NCBI RefSeq assembly: GCF_000485595.1 | Contig: NW_014577175.1 | Coordinates: forward strand, 330,522 to 356,888 | Direction: 5' to 3' | DNA: 26,367 bases | DNA from: Priapulus caudatus | Taxonomy: Eukaryota > Priapulida > Priapulimorpha > Priapulimorphida > Priapulidae | Shown: one piece after another, positions 1-9,172 of the stretch | How the letters are laid out: each line of letters opens with the position of its first letter | Numbering within the stretch: position 1 is the first letter of the stretch | Program-made: the position numbers and the translations under genes | Notes under the pieces: model-generated | What the model saw: the letters and a program-made list of their open reading frames with translations, nothing else | Databases searched by the model: none | Told to the model about the DNA's origin: nothing

Positions 1-290
1 TGTAGGGGGGAAGGGTGTAGGGATGATACACTGTAGAGACAGGGAGGGGTGTAGGGATGATACACTGTAGAGACAGGGAGGGGTGTAGGGATGATACACT
101 GTAGAGACAGGGAGGGGTGTAGGGATGATACACTGTAGAGACAGGGAGGGGTGTAGGGATGATACACTGTAGAGACAGGGAGCGGTGTAGGGATGATACA
201 CTGTAGAGACAAGGTGGGTGTAGGGGGAGTGGTGTAGGGATGATACACTGTAGAGACAGAGAGGGTGTAGGGGAGAGGGGTGTAGGGATG
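1..290. repeat. 34-bp tandem repeat at left edge
   Basis: A 34-bp unit containing GATGATACACTGTAGAGACA and GTGTAGGG repeats head to tail about seven times. The first copies are almost identical and the last two are irregular. The array probably continues left of the window. If the acidic exon at 286-400 is real, the array would lie in its upstream intron. The repeat itself is seen directly; no function is implied. Confidence 0.95.
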
Positions 291-400
291 TGCAAAAGAG
301 ACCAGCAGCTGAGCCAGACTCTGATGGGTCTGACCCCATGTCAGAAATTGATTCTGATTCATCAGAAAGTTCAGATGACAGTCACACTGACATTGAATGA
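286..400 (+). CDS. Possible terminal exon with an acidic, Ser/Asp-rich C-terminus (unidentified)
   Basis: One + frame reads through QKRPAAEPDSDGSDP and then an Asp/Ser/Glu-rich tail to TGA at 398-400. A poly(A) signal AATAAA follows at 450-455, 50 bases after the stop, as expected for a last exon. A possible acceptor TAG lies at the end of the tandem repeat, around 283-285. The family was not recognised, and an acidic tail alone is poor evidence of identity. The MOSPD1/3 gene on the same strand must start left of the window, so this would be a nested gene, a transposon remnant, or chance. Confidence 0.2.
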
Positions 401-449
401 TTGAAGGGCGGTTTTGATTGACATCCTAATGACATGAGTTCTGCTACTT

Positions 450-455
450 AATAAA
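450..455 (+). promoter_or_regulatory. Poly(A) signal AATAAA after the acidic exon
   Basis: Canonical AATAAA 50 bases beyond the TGA at 398-400. It supports that exon only weakly, because the hexamer is frequent in AT-rich DNA. Confidence 0.25.
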
Positions 456-609
456 GATACTGGCAGAGGATTTGAAAGCTTTTTAATATTTGTAAACTTA
501 TTTAACTCAGTCAGGGTTTTGTTCTTTCTTTGTTGTTGTCGTAATCTAGTTATGTCATTGCGATTATTTGCCAAAACACATTACCCATAGTTAGGATACA
601 AATAAATTA

Positions 610-717
610 TTTAATAAATGTAGCAACCGGGCCACCTGAAAATCCATTTGGCCACCTGAATCTCATACTCAAGTGGCCCGGCCGGCCACCTAAAAAAAAG
701 TCAAGGGCCAGCCCTGT
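610..717. mobile_element. End fragment of a small DNA transposon (GGCCACCTGAA motif)
   Basis: GGCCACCTGAA-type motifs occur at 632-660 and again around the GGCCCGGCCGGCCACC core. The right end, AAGGGCCAGCCCTG, resembles an inverted terminus beginning CAGGGCTGGCCC, a common look for hAT-type ends. No matching left end is seen, so this is a truncated copy. The surrounding 480-1515 holds no exon I can support. Confidence 0.4.
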
Positions 718-894
718 TATATGTATATATGCATATTACAAACGAATTACAGTTGTACCGCTTTATCTGGCCTCATATAAAGGGACACATTACTTTAACA
801 GTATGTCTTTGGAAAAATCCTTGCGCACGTTATTTTAACCGAATAAAGGGGAGAGGACCTCGGTTAAACAGGATATTTTCTGTAGAACAAGCTT

Positions 895-1146
895 TCAATG
901 TTGTAGAAAAATCCTAATCTTAAAAGCAATTATCAGCTTTTCAGAAAATTTTGGATATAATAAGTTAACATTTTTTAAATCTAAACTATAATGTTTAATG
1001 TACTCTACGCACTTGTTGTTACATGCAGTCATTCTCTTTGCATTCTCTTGCATTTGTTCTTGCAGCGCATTCTCAATGAGTGCCCTGCGTCCAGTGTACA
1101 CCAGATGTGGGATATTAATTCTGATTCTGATCTCCTTTTCCTGCAT
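895..1146 (-). other. Unassigned minus-strand open frame, possibly an exon or pseudo-exon
   Basis: The first ~55 codons from the high-coordinate end look protein-like: IRINIPHLVYTGRRALIENA, then a polar helix-like stretch rich in Gln and Glu. The remainder becomes AT-rich and less convincing. ATGCAG lies at its start and could include an acceptor, and GTAGAG around 1008 could be a donor. The + strand also has an acceptor-like TTCTTGCAG near 1064, but that frame stops within 30 codons. No family was recognised. It lies upstream of, and probably inside an intron of, the MOSPD1/3 gene. Confidence 0.2.
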
Positions 1147-1515
1147 ACATGATTAAATAGGCAATACATATGTTCGCCAATGTTTACACGCATTCATAAT
1201 TGTGGTTGTACTAAGGAAGATCAGAGGATTTTCTACTTCTTTTGTCCAAAAACCTTTTGGCAAAACGCTTATTCAAATATATCATGGAAGTCAATGGGAT
1301 AACATGATTCATGTGATCTGATAACACCGATTTTCCCGTAATGAAGGTTTTTAATGTAACGTGTTACTTTAATAACGCAGGGTGTTACTGTAGCAAGAAG
1401 AAAACAGGCTGCGTAGGGCCATAAGTGAGTCTCCAGTGATCCCTTGGCAGCAGCCCTGGAAATATTTTTACATGATCGAAAATGTTTAAAAGAAAAACGT
1501 TCTGCTTAATTTCAG

Positions 1516-2756
1516 AGTGATTAGACACACAGCTATTAATTCGGCCAATTATTCTGTCACGGACAAGTTTAGAGTGCAGGTGTATGAGCACTCAGGCTCC
1601 AGACAAATTATTGGAAAAAGAGATGTTCCAAGCACACTTCTGCCAGGTAACACAGTCATGAGTGATCAAACAATTTGAATCAGATATGCAGGTTCAGGAG
1701 TAAATAATAATACCATGAATGTTTGTTCATAATAATACATGTTTATATGATAAGCTGTGGTTCCATGCATATGGTTATACCATAGCAGCTTATCCTGTGT
1801 TTTTAATATAATTTTTCATAATTAGTAAGCATTGCTGTTGATAGTTATTAGGTGAAGGATTATTAGCACGTGCTTTCATCTTCTATAGGGATGCAGGAAG
1901 AAAGGGAGAGACATATTAGTGATTTGGATCAGTTTGAACAGCTTCCCCGTTCTCAAGTTACTAGACATCAGGCATCAGCACAGTATAGGCTTTCAGATAG
2001 ACATGACCGACGAGAAGGTGCAACCCTTATGTTTCAGCTGTTATCTGCAAATCTGCAATGCTAATCAATCTGTTAATTGCAAACTTTTCTTATTCATTTG
2101 CTATAAATAAAGTTACGTAGTTAAACGTCTGCAAACGCAAAACGTCTAATCTCAACGGTACATTTAAAAAATGATTTGCATTTAGACACGATTTTCAAAT
2201 GCACAAGTGTAACTGCATTTGCTAGAATCAATGTGATGTTTACTTTAACCTAAACTCTAAATACCACCCCTAGGAGGCCACGAGACATCAACATCAACAT
2301 CAAGTATCATGGTGATCATGGTGGGAGTGTTATGCGTGCTTGCACTGATGCTACCACTTGTCGGTGACCAAGCTTCTTCGTGGCCGGATTACCTCCATAT
2401 TAGCATTCATCAGAAACTTATATCAGCCTACGTGCTAGGTGCGTTAATACCCTCTATTGTTTTGTTACTGGATTGGAGTGCAACACAGTGTAAACCATAT
2501 ATAACCATGAACATATCTATACTGATGTATAAATATGGTCATGGTATAACACGCACGCACGCACGAACATATATATATACTCACACATATTATCAGGAGT
2601 AAGATAATATAGATCTATATTATCTTACTCCTGATATTATAGATATGTTCATAATGTAATTTGTGGTCAAAATATCTGTAATGCTTGCGATCCTTTTTTG
2701 AGCAAGATCTTTTTATTGCAGGACTGATAACCGTAGTCTTGCTTCGACCAACGTGA
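1516..2756 (+). CDS. MOSPD1: MOSPD1/3-like MSP-domain ER membrane protein, 3' exons (5' part outside window)
   Basis: Four coding exons: 1516-1646, 1889-2017, 2274-2438 and 2722-2756 (TGA at 2754-2756). All junctions are GT-AG and phases agree (2 into the first, then 1, 1, 1). The encoded ~152 residues match the C-terminal two-thirds of vertebrate MOSPD1. First comes the end of the MSP domain (VIRHTAINSANYS, DKFRVQVYEHSG, ending TLLP), then a charged coil (MQEERERH). Two hydrophobic segments follow, VIMVGVLCVLALMLP and LISAYVLGLITVVLLRP, with LGD-like and QKL(I/V)xAY(V/I)LGLIT motifs typical of the family. In known members the protein is anchored in the ER by this tail, and the cytosolic MSP domain binds short phenylalanine motifs in partner proteins. 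Missing are the start and about 65 N-terminal residues; no such exon is found between 1 and 1515. MOSPD1 cannot be separated from MOSPD3 here, and invertebrates may have a single co-orthologue. Confidence 0.9.
2591..2636. repeat. 46-bp perfect palindrome in the last MOSPD1/3 intron
   Basis: Two 23-bp arms meet with no spacer at AGATCT; the outer ends are TATCAGGAGT and ACTCCTGATA. It lies inside the 2439-2721 intron, just after an AC/CGCA-rich tract. A sequence with the same outer motif forms a hairpin at 22951-22986. Confidence 0.95.
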
Positions 2757-4676
2757 TACCAAGGTCATACCATTGTATAGTATGGTTGGACTCGGGATCT
2801 ACGTCTGCAGCGCCACAGAAAATAACATTGCTCCGATAATGAAGCTATGCATTGGACTATTTTGCCGCTATGGAATGTAAGCCAGTAGAGTTTAAGATAA
2901 GAACGTAGAGAGTTTAATCATCGAGTTGGCAAAGGCATCAATCTCAATACTATTCGGACGCCAGTTTCACACACTCACCATTGCACACTACTGTGATACT
3001 TCTCTTATTGGATTGTGCCGAGTTCACCCTATTCAAATGACTCAATTAGTTTTACGTTGACTCACAGTAGTTTTTGCGGTCCTTTTGTTACTAATAGAAA
3101 TGTAGAATCGAAATTACAGGCTATTTCTGTGGCTACTGTGTACCTGTGGTACTGAACTGATACCCAAAATTTACAATAGTGTACCTATTAGTCACAAAAG
3201 AAAAAACTATCCACACATGCATTTTCATTACCGTGATACAAAGCATACGAATAGTTATGGGCATGCAGAGAATTTTGGCAATAGGCGCTAAAAACGGTAA
3301 TGAACTTTGATTCAGTATTTATTCGTTTTGGTAAATTGCTATAAAATCGTCAACAAGTGAATGAGTGAAAACTCACCTTGCATAACTTATGTGCCATCCT
3401 CACCATTCCATTGTAAGGTAAATAACATAAAATGTATGAATGTATAGACTATTTATTTATTGCAGTGATTCTAGTGATTCTGCTATGTGGGAAGATTCTG
3501 CAGCTGTATTGTGAACTGGTTTTATGCCAAGAGTATATATTAGACCTGGCACAACAATGTAATTTTAGTTAAACTTGAGATTATAAAACTATGATGGAAA
3601 GTAGGGAGGATGAGTTGAAACATTTTTATAATTCATGTCATGAACATGATATAAAACAATGTACACCAAAATGATAGAGGAGAAATGGGCTAATGGTACA
3701 CGTTTTACTGTATATAGTAATGAATACAGAAGGAATAGGTCTTATCCCAATTATACATAGTTTCATAATGCCCAAAAATACTTGGTGAAATTACAAATGG
3801 CTTTTTGTGATCAAGTAAGTTTACAGTGTTTGTAGACATACACATGCATTAAATTATATCTATAGTCAGACGTGTATTCTTCATGTATTGTCATGTATAT
3901 ATTGTTATTTCTAAAGAAATGGATGATACCATTGAATAATAAATTAATGCTAAGTGGGGAAGGAAATGTAATTCTGACATGTTGTTGCATGAAATTTGCA
4001 CTTGAAATTAATGCGTGTTTGCACAAAGTAGAGTAAGATCAAGGTGTTAAAAACGTTACTATATATTTGTACTTTTATACCATTTGTATGTGCCTATGGC
4101 TATGATGTATTAAGCTAACAGTGAGTGAGATGCTAATTAGAGCATACATGCAGTATTGCCCACTTGTGTGGATCATTAGTGATACTGAGCCACGTTTTGC
4201 AAAGCCTCGTTTACTATAAGCACTTATGCATAACAAAGTCATAACTGGGGCATGAGAGAGGGGGCGAGGAGATGAGGAGGGAGGGAGCTAGGGAGAGAGA
4301 GAGAGAGAGGGGGAGTGCTCTATTAAATAGCAAATAAAAAACTTTTATTGAAACGCGGCCAAGGCTCTTTACATTGCATGGTTCTTTCCAGGCCTTGACA
4401 CAATTTGGGTTGGACATGCCTTCAAAACTGAGGCAAATTTGCGACATCCCGAAAATTCTTCAACATGCCCCAATTTCCATCTGTCTTTATTTTTGACAAT
4501 CCCAACATAGTCATTCTGTATTTTTACAGCTTTATGTATTCGTCTCTAAACTGATTGACTGTACCAGTGTATTGGGACAACTTACAACACGCGTAATTGA
4601 CGCCAATTAGCAATTGGAGATGAATTGCCTGATTACCCAACATGTCTTTGAAACTCCTGGGGAGAACCCTACATTC
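2757..4676. other. Intergenic and 3' region without recognised genes
   Basis: This is the downstream side of MOSPD1/3 and of the convergent coiled-coil gene. I see AT-rich unique sequence and a GA-rich tract at 4255-4313. ATTAAA near 3847 and AATAAA near 3939 could end the MOSPD1/3 transcript, but neither is decisive. The short open frames here (around 3811-4026 and 4214-4447) have no protein-like composition. Confidence 0.5.
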
Positions 4677-4682
4677 TTTATT
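4677..4682 (-). terminator. Poly(A) signal AATAAA for the coiled-coil gene
   Basis: TTTATT on the + strand reads AATAAA on the minus strand, about 150 bases after the stop codon at 4833-4835. This is a reasonable position for 3'-end formation. Confidence 0.5.
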
Positions 4683-4832
4683 CACAGATCCGAAGTAATG
4701 TGGGATACTATGATCAAATTCTCAAAGGAGTAGCAATTAAGAAATAGTTAAGCCTCCGGGGTCACACCTTATTACGTTTTTCTGTGTGAGGTGGTGCTGA
4801 CCATCGGACCAATGACTTCGAAATGCAAGTAG

Positions 4833-6791
4833 TCACAAAACATCGATGTCTAATTCGTCTGTGCCAAGTCTGTCATCTGATTGTGACACAAAATGTCTCT
4901 GCAAAACCACGAGCCCAGCGGCTGCACGTCTGTACTTTTCTCTCTCTTCGTGCAGCTCACAGGAAATCGCCTGCAGCTTCCTTTCCTGCTCCTCCGTGTG
5001 TTGGGAAGCTTCCTGCTGCAGTCGCTCTGTTACCAGGAGCTCGTTTTGCCCCATCTGCATCTTCATTTCGTCAACTCTCACCTCTGCTAGTCTGCGCTGC
5101 ACATGCTCCAGTGCCTGATCTTTCTGTAGCTTGTCAAGTTGCGCCTGTAGCTCATGGTTTTTCCTTCTGGCTTCCTTCAGAAATTTGTTGCATTCAAAGA
5201 GCTGTGTATTCGAAGAGCTCAGCTCTGCCTTTAGATTTGGAAAAGTAAACAGCTACATATAAATGCCATCCATAGGGACAACTGTGAAACCCCACATTTA
5301 TAATAGATTACTGCATATTCAATGTATAGTCCCCAAACCAATATGTATTCACACAGTATATTTACATATGCATGTATTCATTTTTTAAAAGAATCATATC
5401 AATTTTTACAAAAACTCAATTAGAACATGAAAATTTATGCAGCGATACAACGAAACTGCACAAATTCTACTGCATACATAGCAATAGCAGATCATACCTG
5501 TAAATGTTGTCTCAGAATATACTGCCTGTGGTTTGCTTTACCGGCTTCCTGTAACAGTGCGGTTGTCTCTTCGAGCTGCACAGACTTGACATCAAACGAA
5601 GTCTTTAGTTCATTGAGTTCCGTTTCTTGGCATGCTAATGTTTTCCTCAGTGAATTATTTTCCATCCTGTATTTAGAGCACTGTTCACCAATGATATCAC
5701 TTTCCATGTCAGACCAGATAGAAGTAGCTTGTTCCCCACATGATGAGGCTTTGTCCACCATCACTGTAAGAGAAACGTGTTTATTTATTTAAAAAATACT
5801 AATGCAGGGTTCGAAATTACTGGCAGAAAGCACTAGTTTTGTTCCCTACAAGGGTCAGTTTGCTGCTTGCTGTCAACGTCGGCAGCAAATACTCGCTGCC
5901 AAGAAATTCCTAATAAACCAAAGTAAAAGCACCAAAGATTCTGCCTGGGAAGGTAAATTTGCTGCCTGCCTTTTTCTCTGGCAGCAAGTACTTGCTCCCT
6001 GGTAAAAATGTCAATTTCTAACCCTGCAATGATAGCAAAGACTCGATCATTCCATGAGCAAGATGACGATGTAACTGGCCTAGCTTGAGCGAGATAAACA
6101 CATTCCATTGAATACTGATCAGTGATTACTGCTGCTAGGCTAGACACGCTAATGATACTAAGTACTGTTTTACTACATCCTATTGGAACACTGGTTCATG
6201 CAATTTTTCGAGTAAATACCTGTGTAAATACCTGGTTTTGTCAAGATCTTCTGAACATTTAAATTATTTTGTACACAAGATCCATCAGTTGACTTGACAG
6301 GCATATCCAATTCATCACTGATAATCATGGCCTGCTTATATATAGCACTGTAACAGGTAAACAGGCTTTCAATGTTAGAAGTAAATACTTGCTACTAAGA
6401 AATTCCTAATAACACAAGGTATAAGCACCAAAGTTACAAACAATGAGATCATGACCACAATTTAAAAGGAGTCACACAAGACTCTTGATAATGCAAATAC
6501 GGAGCAACATATAAAACAGGGAGTATACGACTTCGGAGTATCATAGCCAGTGTGTGAGAGGAATACTCGAATATATTGCAGCCAATCTCATTATCATACT
6601 CTTTTGGCTGCATCATGTACTGTAGACAAACTACAAATATCGGTTTACCGGATTTGTTCTATGTCAAGAGGAATTCGTTTCAACGCTTTCTTCTCATGCT
6701 TAGAGCTTTCACAGCCTTTGTCCTTCTTGAATAGATCATCTGCTGTTGTGAGGCTTGGTGGGAAAAGTTTTTCGATCCAATGAGGCTCCAT
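4833..6791 (-). CDS. Coiled-coil protein of 306 residues, four exons, unidentified
   Basis: Minus-strand coding exons in transcript order: 6791-6649 (exon continues up to an acceptor at 6807), 6347-6232, 5763-5498, 5228-4833. Splice phases 2, 1 and 0 agree at every junction, total 921 nt. Residues 1-47 begin MEPHWIEKLFPPSL from an ATG with G at +4 and A at -3. Residues about 115-290 form a long heptad-rich coiled coil (SKYRMENNSLRKTL, ELNELKTSF, ARRKNHELQAQLDKL, RLQQEASQHTEEQERKL). The C-terminus is acidic (QSDDRLGTDELDIDVL). No catalytic motif, signal peptide or membrane segment is seen. Size and layout resemble many cytoskeletal, centrosomal or kinetochore adaptors, but no family was recognised. 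The 6807 acceptor has a good pyrimidine tract, so an upstream exon exists and the true start could lie further 5'. The gene is convergent with MOSPD1/3, and introns 1 and 2 carry transposon copies. Confidence 0.75.
5805..6026. mobile_element. Small inverted-repeat transposon in coiled-coil gene intron 2
   Basis: The ends CAGGGTTCGAAATT and AATTTCTAACCCTG are inverted with one mismatch in 14. Inside, repeated (G)GCAGCAA(A/G)TACT(C/T)GCT motifs are also partly inverted. CAGGGTT ends are typical of hAT-type elements. No convincing target duplication is visible (TACTAATG left, CAATGATA right). A decayed partial copy of its interior lies at 6378-6437. Confidence 0.7.
6378..6437. mobile_element. 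Decayed partial copy of the 5805-6026 element
   Basis: The run AAGAAATTCCTAATAA followed by AAGCACCAAAG matches 5902-5938 of the larger element with scattered changes. It lies in intron 1 of the coiled-coil gene and has no terminal repeats. Confidence 0.6.
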
Positions 6792-6878
6792 TTCGATTCT
6801 CCAAGTTCTGTAACAGCGGTTGAGAGGGAGTAAACACATGCTGTACCTGTAACATCTGGGGTACCACAGGCCACTATA

Positions 6879-7147
6879 GCTGAGAGGGTCTATGTCCCCA
6901 TGCAGGGTACTGCCGGAATGTACCCTGGGTACAGTCCGGTATAAAGGAACGAACGTACCCTGGTGGCTGGTACTATCTAATATGCCGGACCGTACCTCGC
7001 CTACTCCACTAACGAGTCTAGGGAGTCGTCTACACCTACTCTCTAACCCTAACCATATCAGATAGTTACCAGGGTACGTTCCAGTATACCGGACCGTACC
7101 CAGGGTACGATCCGGCAGTACCCTGGGGGACAGAGACCCTATGAGCG
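6879..7147. mobile_element. AGGGTCTATGTCCC inverted-repeat MITE, copy 1
   Basis: A 269-bp element whose two halves are inverted copies: AGGGTCTATGTCCC at the left, GGGACAGAGACCCT at the right, with many GGTACCCTGGGTAC-like blocks. It is flanked by the 8-bp direct repeat CCACTATA (6871-6878 and 7148-7155). The core contains CTAACCCTAACC. A second copy in the opposite orientation is at 24026-24300. No coding capacity. An 8-bp duplication fits hAT-, P- or Merlin-type insertion. It sits about 70 bases upstream of the acceptor of the first recognised coiled-coil exon. Confidence 0.9.
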
Positions 7148-8180
7148 CCACTATATTGGGACCCTTTTTTTCTTATGCCATAAAAATGACCAACCAACTG
7201 ATCTAAGATCTCAGACTCAATTACTTGCATATGGCTGTCTGATCTACAGTCAAATAAAAAATCGGCATGATCACCAAGTTCTCCAAGATCGTCTCCATCT
7301 ACTCGGGAAGTGGACCGACACGTGGGGCATGCATTTTAACACCAGTACATGCACTGTCATGAACATGCACTGTAAGTCCGAGTGGATCGATTAAGTCAAT
7401 CCACTTTTGCATACTGCACAGCCAGATCCTAAAACAGGCAACTGAACCTATACCTGGGAGTGACTATTGCTGAAAACCCGAGTTGGAGCCCTAAAATCAC
7501 TAAGCACACCCAAACGGCTAATGCAGTCTCATCACCTTTGAGGCGAGACCGTTGAAGCGTCTGTCCTGAAACAAGCAAAGGGACATCACATTGCACTTGG
7601 AATACGTACTTGGATACGTACAGGCACTTGGAACGTTACAATAATAAAATGAAAGTGTCAATGACACTGTAGCTCACCACAAAAAAGGACACAAATGAGT
7701 GAGTGAGAAGAAGTCAGTTTTAATTGAGCGACCATCGACGTACATTATAGAAACGATTGCCATCTGTATATCGCAATAATAATTTATAAACCAAAATGAA
7801 TCACAATTTGTGACCGTAGATGGCGCTATACCCACTTTGTAGCGATGGCGTTTGAAATAAATAGGTTATGCTGCATTCCGACATGTTTTGTAAATCTTTA
7901 CTCTAATATAGACATTTTATCGGCAGGGTGGAGAGGAATTACCAATTTTGCATTAAAGATATTGTCAATGAAATCTTGTAAAACGAACCAGACGAGTGTG
8001 ACACCACACTGTTTGTGTCTATATAATATGCTATATAATTGCCAAACCCTACCTAATTTGCATAATTTTTTTTTACATATCAAAACCCCTAGCCCTTATT
8101 CATTCACATACCAAAAATGAGCAAAATCCGTTGAACCTGAACTGACTAATGGCAATTCCCATTTTTGCCAATAAATTGCC
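7148..8180. other. Region upstream of the coiled-coil gene; possible 5' exons
   Basis: On the minus strand, about 7300-7215 has an acidic open stretch (DGDDLGELGDHADFLFDC) ending near CAA|GTAATT, a good donor. Also on the minus strand, a 30-base block at about 7557-7528 is bounded by TTTGCTTGTTTCAG and AAG|GTGATG, like a small exon. Either could be a 5' exon of the coiled-coil gene, but the acidic frame's phase (0) does not match the 6807 acceptor. A fragment of the CACAGGCACTTGG element end is at 7621-7655. The rest has no recognised content. Confidence 0.3.
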
Positions 8181-8380
8181 GTGGCTCGAAAGTGCTTCAA
8201 CTGGCGTGCTTCAAAATAGGACGTTTAATATGGGAGCATAGCAGTAACAACTATACCCAATTTTAAACATGTGGGCCAAACGGTTCCTGAGTTATCGTTG
8301 ACCGAAGCGAAATGTTGACGGACGGACGTACGACGACCCATGGCAATAGCTCAGCTTGACGATGTCAAGGTGAGCTAATG
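8180..8380. repeat. Dispersed-repeat end with terminal hairpin (GACGGACGG ... TAGCTCA)
   Basis: A sequence running through GTTCCTGAGTTATCGTTGAC and GACGGACGGACGTACGACG ends in a 14-bp stem: TAGCTCAGCTTGAC at 347-360 of the 8-kb block pairs with 364-377, with one mismatch and a 3-base loop (8347-8377). From general knowledge, this GACGGACGG plus TAGCTCA hairpin layout recurs as a repeat end in many marine invertebrate genomes. A terminal hairpin would suit a Helitron-type element, but that assignment is inference. Confidence 0.5.
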
Positions 8381-8381
8381 A

Positions 8382-8836
8382 TAGTAAATAAACAAGAAAT
8401 GTATTTACTATCAAAATCTAAATGTTTCTCTACTCTCTTTTGCCTATTATTGCCGATAATTTCCTGTAAATGCCGTTCAAATGCTGCTCTGCAACACACA
8501 AGTATACCGCATGCACGCCGCTGTGCACAAACAAGAATAAAGAGAATATAGAATATACATTATACAACAAATAAGAATACAGCAAGAACAAAGAACAAAT
8601 AAGAAGACAACAAGAATAAAGAATAACTCTTTATTCTTGTTGTCTTCTTATTTGTTCTTTGTTCTTGCTGTATTCTTATTTGTTGTATAATGTATATTCT
8701 ATATTCTCTTTATTCTTGTTGTTTGTGCACAGCGGCGTGCCTGCAGTATACTTGTGTGTTGCAGAGGAACACTTGAACGGCATTTACAGGAAATTATCGA
8801 CAATAATAGGCAAAAGACAGTAGAGAAACATCATGA
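8382..8836. mobile_element. Foldback element (CACAGGCACTTGG family), truncated copy with ~205-bp hairpin arms
   Basis: Two near-identical arms, about 8420-8622 and 8628-8836, are inverted around a 5-base loop (ATAAC, 8623-8627). Arm sequence (ATGTTTCTCTACTCTCTTTT, TTTCCTGTAAATGCCGTTCA) matches the arms of the elements at 11584 and 25597, placing it in the same family. Both CACAGGCACTTGG ends are missing. It has no coding capacity. A transcript would fold into one long duplex. It lies 88 bp beyond the stop of the pogo transposase. Confidence 0.9.
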
Positions 8837-8923
8837 CAACAAATGTTTTCGTTAGTTCGGAGTTCAGCACATATACATGTACATACATTTAAATTTGCGT
8901 ACAGTACATTGATAGTCCGGGGT

Positions 8924-9133
8924 TCAAACTTTCTCTTTCTTAATGTCTGTAATTGATGTCTGTTTAGAACCTTCCGAAATGAGTGAATCCATGCGAGATC
9001 GTAGCAGGGACACTGTAGAAATGTCACGTTCAGTAGAATACGCGTTCGACTCAAAATATCGCAACACAGTCTGAATTGACCTCCGAGCATCAAATGATGA
9101 TGGGGGCGGAATCTCTACCAGTTCATCGTCATT

Positions 9134-9172
<39 letters not shown>

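Noticed and set aside
1-290. Regular repeats considered as a CRISPR-like array
   Set aside because: Units are directly adjacent with no variable spacers, and the DNA is animal.
4823-5248. Plus-strand open frame of 141 codons
   Set aside because: Antisense shadow of the last coiled-coil exon; the minus frame has heptads, an acceptor and a poly(A) signal.
6799-7151. N-terminal extension of the coiled-coil frame up to 7151
   Set aside because: Most of it translates the 6879-7147 MITE; a strong splice acceptor at 6807 interrupts it.
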